51,588 bases of DNA from Candidatus Curtissbacteria bacterium RIFCSPLOWO2_12_FULL_41_16 (GCA_001776545.1 MFBZ01000028.1:1-51588), one strand, 5' to 3'. Counted from the first letter of the stretch, positions 23,026 through 31,647 are shown. Notes: generated by a model from the letters alone, not told the origin. Made by a program: numbers and translations.

Positions 23026-25012
23026 TTTTGCAGCGATAGTTTTGGCAGCGGGGATTGGTAAAAGAATGAAATCATCCTTGCCCAAGGTCTTGCACCAAAT
23101 TGCTGGCAGGCCGATGCTTGTTCGTACTTTGGAAGTTCTTAACCAGGCTAGGCCTCGCCAAGTTATTATCGTTGCCAGCCCCCAAAATATAGATCTGATT
23201 AAAAAGCAAATTGGCAATAAGTATGGCTTTGCCATTCAAAAATCCCCATTGGGAACGGCCGATGCCGCAAGTGCTGGGCTTAAAAAAATAAACCCAGGCA
23301 CAAAAACAGTTGCGGTCATTTATGGAGATGATACTGCCTTTTATAAACCAGAGACAATTGTTAAAGTTTTTACCTTCCATCAAGGGACAAAATCCAAAAT
23401 GACCTTTGTGACAGTTAAAGTTAAGAATCCAAGGGGCTTGGGCAGGATCATCAGAGAAAACGGTAAACTTGCCGGAATTATTGAAGAAAAAGACGCAACT
23501 GACGTTCAAAAGAAAATAAGAGAAGTTAACGACGGGCTTTATTTCTTCGAAAAAAACTGGCTCCGGGAAAATATTTCACAACTGAGACCTTCGCCTGTCA
23601 CAAAAGAATTATATCTTACAGACCTGATTACTATTGCTCTCAAAAATCAGGTGCCTGCCCAGAGTTATGAACTCAAGGATTTACACCAATGGCATTCTGT
23701 AAACACCCCAAAAGAGTTGGAGGCTGCTAATCGAAAGGTGGGGAAAAGAATCCATATTATGGGAATTGCCGGTGCGGGAGCGGCAGCTACTGCTGGTATT
23801 GCTCATGCTTATGGCTACCAAGTCACAGGCTGTGATTTAACGCCTGCATCTCTTTACACAAAGAATCTGAATCTAAAGATCGAAAAAGGCCATAACCCAA
23901 AGCATCTTAAAAATATGGATATGCTCGTTATTTCACCTGCAGTCTTAAAATTCAATCAGCGCAATAAAGAAGTCCTGGCAGCCAGGAAAATCAAGACCCC
24001 GACTTTTACATGGCAGCGTTTTCAAGGAAGATTTTTACAAAAAGATAAATTTGTGATTGCTATTGCCGGCTGCTATGGCAAGTCGACAACGACTGCAATG
24101 ATCTCTCAAATTCTTACGGATGCTGGACTTGATCCAACCTGTGAAATTGGCGCAAACGTTATTGCTTGGGGGGAAACAAACTATAGAGCGGGCAAATCGA
24201 GTTATTATGTTTGCGAAGCAGACGAATACAACAATAACTTCTTAAACTACGACCCGGATGTTGCCATTATCCTTAATGTTGGATGGGATCATCCAGATTT
24301 TTTTAAATCCAAAGAAGCAGTTTTTACCTCTTATGAAAAATTCATTGGGAAAGTTAAAAGAGGTGGTACCTTAGTTATCCCTGATGTAGCTCGGCTCAAT
24401 AAGCTGGCAAGCTATGTACATCCTAGTGTTAAAGTAGTCAAAATAACTGATTTTGGCAAACTTAACTTGTCAATTATCGGTAATTTCAGACGTCAGAATG
24501 CCAATGCAGGCTTAACGGTTGCTGAAATTTTGGGACTTGATCTTGCTAAAGCCAGAAAATCGATTGAAAATTTCACAGGTTTGAGTCGAAGATTAGAATA
24601 TAAAGGTCAAATTGGCAAAACGAAAGTTTACGATGATTATGCCGTTCAGCCCTATACTGTCAAAGTTACAACTGACGTCCTCAAAAATAGATTCAAAAAC
24701 AAGAAAGTTATTTTAGTATTCGAGCCGCATACCTTTTCCAGAATTGAAACCTTTTTTGGCGACTTCGTTTCGACCCTAAAGAACACAAAAGTTGATCGAG
24801 TACTCATTACCAACGTTTACCCTGCGAGAGAACGAGGCGACAAGACTCAGCTGGCGTTAAAACTTGCAAAGAAAATAGGCGATAAGGCAAAATACACCGG
24901 TTCTCTGGAAGAGACGGCAAGTTATCTCAAGGATCATTTAATTGATTTTGATGCAATTCTCTCAATGGGCGCGGGTGATAGCTATAAATTGTATGACTTA
25001 CTCAAACAATAA
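23015..25012 (+). CDS. murC: Fusion protein: GlmU-type N-acetylglucosamine-1-phosphate uridyltransferase + MurC-type UDP-MurNAc--L-alanine ligase
   Basis: 665 residues. Residues 1 to about 238 are a nucleotidyltransferase: LAAGIGKRMKSSLPKVLH, SPLGTADAASAG, GLGRIIRENGKLAGIIEEKDAT and ELYLTDLI match the GlmU pyrophosphorylase domain. The left-handed beta-helix acetyltransferase domain is absent. From about residue 243 a Mur ligase follows: IHIMGIAGAGAAATAGIA (MurC-type Rossmann loop), P-loop GCYGKSTTT at about 352, CEADEYNNNFL at about 400-410, and VFEPHTFSRIETFF. Both domains serve UDP-MurNAc precursor synthesis. The ligase could also be Mpl-like. It overlaps murE by 11 bases. The P-loop and the DDYAVQP motif (DDYGHHP in classical MurC) are unusual. 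Confidence 0.88.
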   Translation: MENDFAAIVLAAGIGKRMKSSLPKVLHQIAGRPMLVRTLEVLNQARPRQVIIVASPQNIDLIKKQIGNKYGFAIQKSPLGTADAASAGLKKINPGTKTVAVIYGDDTAFYKPETIVKVFTFHQGTKSKMTFVTVKVKNPRGLGRIIRENGKLAGIIEEKDATDVQKKIREVNDGLYFFEKNWLRENISQLRPSPVTKELYLTDLITIALKNQVPAQSYELKDLHQWHSVNTPKELEAANRKVGKRIHIMGIAGAGAAATAGIAHAYGYQVTGCDLTPASLYTKNLNLKIEKGHNPKHLKNMDMLVISPAVLKFNQRNKEVLAARKIKTPTFTWQRFQGRFLQKDKFVIAIAGCYGKSTTTAMISQILTDAGLDPTCEIGANVIAWGETNYRAGKSSYYVCEADEYNNNFLNYDPDVAIILNVGWDHPDFFKSKEAVFTSYEKFIGKVKRGGTLVIPDVARLNKLASYVHPSVKVVKITDFGKLNLSIIGNFRRQNANAGLTVAEILGLDLAKARKSIENFTGLSRRLEYKGQIGKTKVYDDYAVQPYTVKVTTDVLKNRFKNKKVILVFEPHTFSRIETFFGDFVSTLKNTKVDRVLITNVYPARERGDKTQLALKLAKKIGDKAKYTGSLEETASYLKDHLIDFDAILSMGAGDSYKLYDLLKQ

Positions 25013-25110
25013 AACAGTAAAATCAATAAAAACAATCAATAGAAATCAAAAAAAAGTATCGACTTAACACGCCAGGTGTGTTCTAGCCAAAGACATGAGG
25101 AAATGAGAAA

Positions 25111-26118
25111 ATGGGAAATTTAGAAGAGATTAAGACTATTTTAGGTCCTCTCAGGGTTTATGAAAATGAACCTTTATCGCGGCATACCTACTTTAAAATT
25201 GGTGGACCAGCCAGGCTTTTTTTCGAAGCAAAAACAGTTGATGATCTCAAATTAGCCGTGGAAACTGCTTACCGCTATCAAATCCCCTTCGTCGTTTTGG
25301 GTGGCGGAGCCAATGTTCTTGTTTCTGACAGGGGCTTCGAAGGTTTAGTTATCAAAAATAAAGCAACGGGTATTAAACTGATTGGACTCAAAGGTACTAT
25401 TGGCAAAACAGGTAAAGGTATCAAAAACGCCCTTGTCTGGACTGCCTCTGGGACCCCTATGAATCAGTTAGCTCGTTTCACGATCGACCAAACCTTAGAG
25501 GGTTTAGAGTTTTTACTCTCCGTACCGGGGACGATTGGAGGCGGACTAAAGATTAACGCCCATTTTAATGTCGAAAAACACGAGTTTATTGGCAACAGAC
25601 TTATGTCTGCGGCTCTATTTGATCTAAAGACTGGAACAACCAAAAGTGTCAATCACGATTACTTTGACTTTTCTTACGATCATTCCAAAATTCAAGAGAC
25701 TGACGAAATTGTTTTAGAAGCCATTTTTAAATTGGATAAAGCTAAAGACCAAGGTGACCTATGGCAGAAAGCGATGGATGGGATCAAACGTCGCAATGAA
25801 GAACAACCGGTTGGCAGCGCATGCTCTGGTTGTATTTTTAGAAACATTTCTCGCAAGGATGCCATGCGTCTTGTAACGCCAAACTTAACAACTTCAACTG
25901 GTTACATCATTGAAAGTCTTGGGCTTAAAGGAACTAAAATTGGAGGGGCGGCAATTTCAAGTACTCATACCAATTTTATCATCAACACAGCAGGCGCAAC
26001 TGCTGGCGACGTGCTAAAATTGATAAATCTGATAAAAACCAAGGCAAAAGAAAAATATAATCTTGATCTTAAGGAAGAAATATTTTACGTTGGAGATTTC
26101 GATGAAATTTCTAATTGA
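25111..26118 (+). CDS. murB: UDP-N-acetylenolpyruvoylglucosamine reductase
   Basis: 335 residues. The FAD-binding PCMH domain is visible: HTYFKIGGPARLFFEA, VVLGGGANVLVSDRGFEGLVI and LEFLLSVPGTIGGGLKINAH. The C-terminal domain has GCIFRN at about residues 240-245 and ISSTHTNFIINTAGATAGDVLKL. The enzyme reduces enolpyruvyl-UDP-GlcNAc to UDP-MurNAc with NADPH. At the position of the catalytic Ser (GSxFKNP in classical enzymes) a Cys241 is found; I believe Cys occurs naturally in some MurB families. Start ATG 25111 is preceded by GAGGAAATGAG. A 98-base gap separates it from the fusion gene. Confidence 0.94.
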   Translation: MGNLEEIKTILGPLRVYENEPLSRHTYFKIGGPARLFFEAKTVDDLKLAVETAYRYQIPFVVLGGGANVLVSDRGFEGLVIKNKATGIKLIGLKGTIGKTGKGIKNALVWTASGTPMNQLARFTIDQTLEGLEFLLSVPGTIGGGLKINAHFNVEKHEFIGNRLMSAALFDLKTGTTKSVNHDYFDFSYDHSKIQETDEIVLEAIFKLDKAKDQGDLWQKAMDGIKRRNEEQPVGSACSGCIFRNISRKDAMRLVTPNLTTSTGYIIESLGLKGTKIGGAAISSTHTNFIINTAGATAGDVLKLINLIKTKAKEKYNLDLKEEIFYVGDFDEISN

Positions 26119-26264
26119 TTTAATTACCTAATTGACCTAATTAAATACTAAGCACAAAGCACTAAATTCAAATTCTACAAAAGTTTAGAATTTGAGATTT
26201 TGAGAATTAGGGTTTGTTTGGAAATTAGGGTTTAGAAATTAGAAATTCCTCTGAAGGAGGTTAT

Positions 26265-27521
26265 GTGGCTAGATTCGAAATAACAGGTGGAAACAGGCTG
26301 TCTGGAAGAATAAAAATAGCTGGCAACAAAAATGCAGTTTTACCAATCATGGCAGCCTGTTTGCTCACCGAAGATACTTGTACTTTAGAGAATGTTCCTC
26401 TCATTTCTGACGTCGTGCATATGGCCAAACTTCTTGAAGTATGCGGCGCCAAAATTTCCGGGACTGGTTCTTCAAAGCTGGTGATTAATTGTCAAAAAAT
26501 TAAATCACAAGAGTTGCCTGGAGAACTTACTGAAAAATTGCGGGCTTCTGTTCTTTTACTGGGTCCGATTCTCTCACGGACAGGTGAATTAAAAATGGCC
26601 TATCCTGGTGGTGACATTATTGGCAGGCGGCCACTTAACACTCATATCCAGGTACTTGAAGCTCTTGGTTGTTTAATTGATCAGGATGAAAATTTTTTTA
26701 CTGCCAAGGCGAAAAGATTAAAAGGAGCCAAAATTTTTTTGCAAGAAGCGTCAGTGACAGCTACTGAAAATGCCATCATGGCCGCGGCGTTGGCAGATGG
26801 GGAAACACAGATTAAAAGAGCAGCCTCAGAACCCCATATTGTCGATCTCTGCCAGTTTCTGGTAAAAATGGGCGCTTCTATCTCTGGTATTGGCTCAAAT
26901 GTTTTGACAATTTCTGGCGGCAAAAAACTTACAGGAACCACCCATCGCATCCGTCTTGATCATATCGAAGTTGGCACTTTTGCAATTTTGGCAGCTGTGA
27001 CTTCCGGTAAAGTAGAAATTAACCCAATTGTAAAAGAAGATCTAGATATGACCCTTTTGACGCTTGCCAACTTTGGAGTTAATTTCAAAATCGATGGGGA
27101 TTCTTTGATAATTGCTGACAATAAATTGCATGCCGTCGAAAAAGTTGTGACTGATGTTTGGCCGGGTTTCCCAACCGATTTGATGGCTCCCATGATTGTT
27201 TTGGCAACGCAGGCCGAAGGCGTAACGATCCTGCACGATTGGATGTATGAGTCCCGGATGTTTTTTGTTGATAAACTACTTTCCATGGGAGCAAAAGTTG
27301 AAATTGCCGACCCCCATCGTGTATTAGTTTACGGTCCAACAAAACTCCACTGTCAAAGGTTGGACACCCCGGATATACGTGCTGGCATGGCTCTTGTCAT
27401 TGCCGCTCTTGCTGCTCAAGGCAAAAGCGTAATCGATAAAGCAGAATTGATAGAGCGCGGCTATGAAAACATCGCCGAAAGACTGGCTGCTCTTGGTGCA
27501 AAAATCAAGCGCTTGGATTAA
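26265..27521 (+). CDS. murA: UDP-N-acetylglucosamine 1-carboxyvinyltransferase
   Basis: 418 residues, GTG start with a strong GAAGGAGG six bases upstream. The N-terminal ITGGNRLSGRIKIAGNKNAVLP carries the Lys22 equivalent, and the C-terminal DIRAGMALVIAALAAQG carries the arginine of the PEP site. The active-site loop reads PGGDIIGRRPLNTH, so the catalytic Cys115 of E. coli is Asp117 here (GAC, 26613-26615). The same natural change occurs in Mycobacterium and Chlamydia and makes MurA insensitive to fosfomycin. The enzyme performs the first committed step of peptidoglycan precursor synthesis. Ddl follows 12 bases later. Confidence 0.96.
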   Translation: MARFEITGGNRLSGRIKIAGNKNAVLPIMAACLLTEDTCTLENVPLISDVVHMAKLLEVCGAKISGTGSSKLVINCQKIKSQELPGELTEKLRASVLLLGPILSRTGELKMAYPGGDIIGRRPLNTHIQVLEALGCLIDQDENFFTAKAKRLKGAKIFLQEASVTATENAIMAAALADGETQIKRAASEPHIVDLCQFLVKMGASISGIGSNVLTISGGKKLTGTTHRIRLDHIEVGTFAILAAVTSGKVEINPIVKEDLDMTLLTLANFGVNFKIDGDSLIIADNKLHAVEKVVTDVWPGFPTDLMAPMIVLATQAEGVTILHDWMYESRMFFVDKLLSMGAKVEIADPHRVLVYGPTKLHCQRLDTPDIRAGMALVIAALAAQGKSVIDKAELIERGYENIAERLAALGAKIKRLD

Positions 27522-27533
27522 CAATCTCCCTTT

Positions 27534-28484
27534 ATGGTTAAAAAATTAAAGGTAGCAGTTCTGATGGGCGGCAAATCTCCCGAGCACCAAATCTCACTTT
27601 TGACCGGTCGCGAGATAGCCAAAAACCTCAGCCCCAAAAAATACGACCCTTTATCAATCATAATTTCAAGAAATGGAAAATCTTTTCGATTAAACAATAA
27701 AGAATACCTTCTCGGTCAACTGTCAACTGTTAACTGTCAACTGTTTATAATCGCCATGCACGGACCGTATGGTGAAGATGGCACAATCCAAGGCTTTTTA
27801 GATCTTATCGGAGTTCCATACACCGGATCTGGGGTTTTAGCTTCAGCTTTGGGTATGGATAAAATTTACTCAAGGAAATTATTTACCCATAAAGGCTTAA
27901 AAGTGCCTAAATATTTGGTGTTGAGCAAAGACGAAAAACAATCTAAAGTTTGGCAACACCTCCTGCCCCCAATTTTTATTAAGCCGAATGCTCAGGGATC
28001 ATCAATTGGCGCGTCTATTGTCAAAAAGAAAAAAAATCTCAAAAAAGCGCTCAACCTAGCGTTTTCTTATGGCAATACAACAATTATTGAAGAATTCTTA
28101 GATGGCATTGAAGTCACCTGCGCTATTTTAGGTAATAGTAATCCAAAACCGCTTCCGCTTGTGGAAATCATTCCCAAAAAAGAGTTTTTCGATTATGAAG
28201 CAAAATATAATGAAAAATTGACCGATGAGATCACTCCAGCCAGAATAAGCAAGTCTTTAACTAAAAAAGCCCAATGTGTTGCTCTCTTGGCTTATCAAAC
28301 ACTAGGATGTAGGGGGTTTGGTAGGGTAGACATGATCATCAAGGGTAAAGGTGTCTATGTTCTTGAAGTTAATACTGTTCCAGGTCTTACTCCAGTCTCC
28401 CTTTTCCCAAAAGCCGCCGCAGCAGCCGGCATTTCTTATCAAAAACTCCTCGACAAGATCATTAACCTAGCAATCGAAAATTAA
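27534..28484 (+). CDS. ddl: D-alanine--D-alanine ligase
   Basis: 316 residues with the ATP-grasp layout. The N-terminal VAVLMGGKSPEHQISLLTG is followed by AMHGPYGEDGTIQGFLDLIGVPYTGSGVLASALGMDK, the loop PIFIKPNAQGSSIGASIVK, and the C-terminal GFGRVDMIIKGKGVYVLEVNTVPGLTPVSL metal site. It makes the D-Ala-D-Ala dipeptide used by MurF. Residues about 61-70 (GQLSTVNCQL) are encoded by tandem GTCAACTGT repeats and look like a small in-frame insertion between strand and loop. The same peptide type is found in IleRS here. Confidence 0.95.
   Translation: MVKKLKVAVLMGGKSPEHQISLLTGREIAKNLSPKKYDPLSIIISRNGKSFRLNNKEYLLGQLSTVNCQLFIIAMHGPYGEDGTIQGFLDLIGVPYTGSGVLASALGMDKIYSRKLFTHKGLKVPKYLVLSKDEKQSKVWQHLLPPIFIKPNAQGSSIGASIVKKKKNLKKALNLAFSYGNTTIIEEFLDGIEVTCAILGNSNPKPLPLVEIIPKKEFFDYEAKYNEKLTDEITPARISKSLTKKAQCVALLAYQTLGCRGFGRVDMIIKGKGVYVLEVNTVPGLTPVSLFPKAAAAAGISYQKLLDKIINLAIEN
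27715..27744. repeat. Tandem GTCAACTGT-type microrepeat inside ddl
   Basis: Three near-copies of GTCAACTG(T) occur in a row in the coding frame (QLSTVNCQL). A related stretch lies at 42387-42416 in ileS (QLSNVNGQL). The lengths keep the frame. Confidence 0.55.
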
Positions 28485-28542
28485 AATAGTTTTCATTTCA
28501 TAGTTCTTAATTCAGAGTTCTATTTATATTGTGCCCCATAGT

Positions 28543-28571
28543 TTGCTTTTAAGCCCAGATTCAAGTATAAT
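28543..28571 (+). promoter_or_regulatory. murF promoter
   Basis: TTGCTT (28543-28548), a 17-base spacer and TATAAT (28566-28571). The start would be at about 28578, giving a leader of only about six bases before the murF ATG at 28584. Confidence 0.65.
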
Positions 28572-28583
28572 TACCATTTAGTC

Positions 28584-29786
28584 ATGATTAATACAAGCGT
28601 TTTTCGGGAGGTTAAAACCTGGAAAAAACCACTCCATATTTCGCATACACTTGCCGCCAAGCATTATCTAAAATTTTTGCAAGGTCTTGAAATAATCGGC
28701 ATCACCGGCAGTGTTGGTAAAACCCTCACCCAAAATGCCATAGCCAGTATTCTTTCTCAAAAATTCAAAACGATTGTTGGTGACGAAAACCTTGATCCAA
28801 CTTTCCGTATCCCTAAAACTATCTTGTCGGCTAAACCCTGGCACCAAAAACTGGTCTTAGAGTATGGAGTGGAACATCCGAGTGACATGGATCACTACTT
28901 ATCTCTGGTCAAACCTAAAATCGTCGTGGTCACTACTATTTCTCCGACCCACTTAAAATATTTCACAGATGTCGAAGGTGTCTTTGCCGAAAAATCAAAA
29001 CTAGTACAGGCTCTGCCGCGCGATGGTTATGCGGTTTTAAATGCCGACGATCAGCAAGTTGTTAAAATGGCAAACCTAACATCTGCCCGTATTTGCTGGT
29101 TTGGCCAAAAGTCACAGGATGGAGTTAAAATATCCCATTTCTCGCAGAGCCTGAAAGGATCAAAATTTAGACTCCATAATAACGGTGATCAGGCGACAGT
29201 CTCCTGGAAAGTAGTTGGCCATCATCAACTCCTGGCAGCATACGCTGCTGCCACTGTCGGCTTAATTTGCTCCATGACCTTAAAACAGATTGCCAAAGGC
29301 CTGTCGCAAACAAAACCTCCCATCCACAGGCTCAATTCAATAACTACAAAGGATATAAAAATTTTAGATGATACTTACAACGCTTCTCCAAAGGCTGCGA
29401 CCGAAGCAATCAAAACGTTAGTCGATCTTGGTAAAAGATTAGATAAGATTGCGGTTCTGGGAGAGATGAAAGACTTAGGCACCGACAGCGAAAAATTTCA
29501 CCAGGAACTCGGCCAAAAAATTTCCAGGTCTAACATCAATCGTTTAGTCACAATCGGCAAAATTGCCAATTTTATCGGTCAAGCCGCTGAAAAACATCAT
29601 TTTAAGGGAAAGATTGTCAGTGTCCCAAATACAAAAGAGGCTATAAAAACTCTTAAAAATATCGTCACGCCAAAGAGCGTTGTCTTAATCAAAGGCTCTC
29701 GCCATGCCCATTTGGAGAGAATTGTTCTGGGCTTGCTTCACAAATCGACTAAGATAAATTGCTACCACTGCGGTACTCTTAAATAG
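28584..29786 (+). CDS. murF: UDP-MurNAc-tripeptide--D-alanyl-D-alanine ligase, short form
   Basis: 400 residues. The P-loop is GITGSVGKTLTQ at about residues 39-50. Further motifs are LEYGVEHPSDMDHYL, TTISPTHLKYF, ILDDTYNASPKAA, VLGEMKDLG and the C-terminal VLIKGSRHAHLERIV, which together identify MurF. The usual N-terminal UDP-binding domain is absent; about 38 residues precede the P-loop, as in the MurE of this cluster. It adds D-Ala-D-Ala (from Ddl) to the UDP-MurNAc-tripeptide. It has its own promoter and is followed by mraY 37 bases later. Confidence 0.9.
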   Translation: MINTSVFREVKTWKKPLHISHTLAAKHYLKFLQGLEIIGITGSVGKTLTQNAIASILSQKFKTIVGDENLDPTFRIPKTILSAKPWHQKLVLEYGVEHPSDMDHYLSLVKPKIVVVTTISPTHLKYFTDVEGVFAEKSKLVQALPRDGYAVLNADDQQVVKMANLTSARICWFGQKSQDGVKISHFSQSLKGSKFRLHNNGDQATVSWKVVGHHQLLAAYAAATVGLICSMTLKQIAKGLSQTKPPIHRLNSITTKDIKILDDTYNASPKAATEAIKTLVDLGKRLDKIAVLGEMKDLGTDSEKFHQELGQKISRSNINRLVTIGKIANFIGQAAEKHHFKGKIVSVPNTKEAIKTLKNIVTPKSVVLIKGSRHAHLERIVLGLLHKSTKINCYHCGTLK

Positions 29787-29787
29787 T

Positions 29788-29796
29788 TGATATAAT
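29788..29796 (+). promoter_or_regulatory. Extended -10 element (TGATATAAT) before mraY
   Basis: TG-A-TATAAT with the hexamer at 29791-29796 and no clear -35. The mraY ATG is at 29824, preceded by AAGGA, so this mRNA would have a short normal leader. Confidence 0.5.
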
Positions 29797-29823
29797 AAAA
29801 TTCGAACATCGAATCAAGGAAAT

Positions 29824-30855
29824 ATGGTTCAAATCATCGGCTTAATCCTCTTGGCCTTTTTTGTAATAAGCGTTCTTTTAGTCCCATTTATTAATATCCT
29901 CTACAGAATTAAATTCCAACGCCAGAGACAAAAAACTCGCGACATTTTTGAAATCCTCACACCCATTTTCGACAGACTTCATGCCCACAAAATTGGAACG
30001 CCTCTAGGCGGAGGGGCTTTGATAATTTTTGTGGTTACAGTTTTGTATCTTCTAATTATTAATTTAGCACCTTTCTTTGGTATCGGACAAACGTCCGTTT
30101 ACTCTCATAAAAAAGAAGTTACTATATTGCTTTTTACCTTTTTGTCGTACGGCCTTCTAGGCATGTATGACGATTTGAGAAAAACATTCGGTTTCAAAAA
30201 GACTAATTTTTGGGGATTGCGCTTTCGCTGGAAATTTTTAATACAATGGATTTTGGCTTTTGCTATCGCTTGGTTTTTATATAAACAGCTAGGCATCGAT
30301 ATAGTCAATATCCGTTTTTTTGACGTTTTGAATTTAGGAGTTTTTTATATTCCGTTTGCTGCCTTTGTCATTGTTTCGTTTGCTAATGCCGTCAATATTT
30401 CAGACGGACTTGATGGTTTGGCAGCCGGGCTTTTAACAATCTCCTTAATGGCATTTTTAGTCATGTCTCGTTCTATTTTGGATACTACCCTTTCGACGTT
30501 TTTAGGCCTTCTAATTGGCGCCCTAATTGCCTTTTTATACTTCAACATTTGGCCTGCCAGAATTTGGCTCGGTGATGTTGGCGCTCTTTCATTTGGAGCA
30601 ACCCTGGCAGTTTGTGGCCTTCTTTTAGGCAAACCCATTGCCCTGGCTGTTATTGGGGGTGTATTTATTGTCGAGATTTCCTCATCCCTTTTGCAAATCC
30701 TCTCCAAAAAAATAAGAAGTAAAAAATTATTCGAGGTTGCCCCAATCCACCTTTGGTTACAGGCTAAGGGCTGGGAGGAACCCAAAATAGTTTTTAGATT
30801 TTGGCTTGCCCAGATAATGTTTGCCTTCCTTGGTCTTTGGCTCTCGTTTTTCTAA
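29824..30855 (+). CDS. mraY: Phospho-N-acetylmuramoyl-pentapeptide-transferase
   Basis: 343 residues with about ten membrane helices. Motifs: GTPLGGGALIIF, LLGMYDDLRK (DD motif), ANAVNISDGLDGLAAG, and IWLGDVGALSFGATLA. The C-terminal loop, PIHHHFE in classical MraY, reads PIHLWLQAKGWEEPKIVFRFW, so two of the three His are replaced. The enzyme links phospho-MurNAc-pentapeptide to undecaprenyl phosphate, forming lipid I. It ends directly against the murI ATG with no gap. I call it MraY rather than WecA because of GWEEPKIV and its position. Confidence 0.92.
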   Translation: MVQIIGLILLAFFVISVLLVPFINILYRIKFQRQRQKTRDIFEILTPIFDRLHAHKIGTPLGGGALIIFVVTVLYLLIINLAPFFGIGQTSVYSHKKEVTILLFTFLSYGLLGMYDDLRKTFGFKKTNFWGLRFRWKFLIQWILAFAIAWFLYKQLGIDIVNIRFFDVLNLGVFYIPFAAFVIVSFANAVNISDGLDGLAAGLLTISLMAFLVMSRSILDTTLSTFLGLLIGALIAFLYFNIWPARIWLGDVGALSFGATLAVCGLLLGKPIALAVIGGVFIVEISSSLLQILSKKIRSKKLFEVAPIHLWLQAKGWEEPKIVFRFWLAQIMFAFLGLWLSFF

Positions 30856-31635
30856 ATGAGCAATAATTCTATTGGTCTTTTCGATTCTGGCGTGGGGGGA
30901 CTTTCCGTTCTTCGGGAAATTCGAAAATCTTTACCAAAGGAATCCTTTATATTTTTCGCCGATCAAAGCCACAACCCATATGGAGCTAAGTCTGAAAAAC
31001 AATTGCAGGATTTAAGTTATCGTATTACAAAATTTCTTTTAGGGCACAATATAAAACTTTTAGTTATCGCCTGTAACACCGCAACTTGTTATGCGATTGA
31101 TTACTTAAGATCGAAATTTAAAACTCCCATTGTTGGCGTTGTTCCGGCCATCAGGCCTGCAGTAACAGGTACAAAAAAAGGAAAGATTGCAGTTATGTGT
31201 ACTCCCGCAACTGCTAAAAGTTCTTATTTAACTTCATTAATCTCAGATTACGCCACATTTACATCTGTCTTAAGACTGGGGTGCAAGAATCTTGAAGAGT
31301 CAATTGAATATTTAGAGGGAGGAAAAATTACTAAGCTTCTTGATATCTATACCGATAAAATCAAAAAGTTTGGGGCTGACGTTGTTGTTTTAGGTTGTAC
31401 CCATTTCCCGCTGGTTAGAGATGATATCGAAAAAGGAGTCGGGCCACATATTAAAATTATCGATTCAGGAAAGGCAGTGGCCCGGCGGGTTAAATTTTTG
31501 CTTGCGGCAGAAGATGATTTTTCCACAAAAAAACTACAGGATCAATACTTTACGACTGGTGACCCCCAAAAATTTTCGGAGGTGGCCTCAGCTCTACTAA
31601 AACACAAAGTAGTTGCCCGAAAGGTTTTTATTTAG
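30856..31635 (+). CDS. murI: Glutamate racemase
   Basis: 259 residues. The N-terminal IGLFDSGVGGLSVLREI and NPYGAKSEKQL are typical. The two catalytic cysteines lie in ACNTAT (Cys73) and GCTHFPL (Cys181). It converts L-Glu to the D-Glu needed by MurD, whose gene follows 12 bases later. The ATG follows the mraY stop without a spacer. Full family length and no anomalies. Confidence 0.96.
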   Translation: MSNNSIGLFDSGVGGLSVLREIRKSLPKESFIFFADQSHNPYGAKSEKQLQDLSYRITKFLLGHNIKLLVIACNTATCYAIDYLRSKFKTPIVGVVPAIRPAVTGTKKGKIAVMCTPATAKSSYLTSLISDYATFTSVLRLGCKNLEESIEYLEGGKITKLLDIYTDKIKKFGADVVVLGCTHFPLVRDDIEKGVGPHIKIIDSGKAVARRVKFLLAAEDDFSTKKLQDQYFTTGDPQKFSEVASALLKHKVVARKVFI

Positions 31636-31647
31636 TTCTTCCTTTTT

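Noticed and set aside
25050-25110. ACACGCCAGGTGT hairpin before murB as terminator or operator
   Set aside because: Short stem, no T-run, and no second copy seen near other genes.
26119-26264. AAATTAGGGTTT repeats before murA
   Set aside because: Only two imperfect copies in AT-rich sequence; no structure or known function, so not called as a repeat family.
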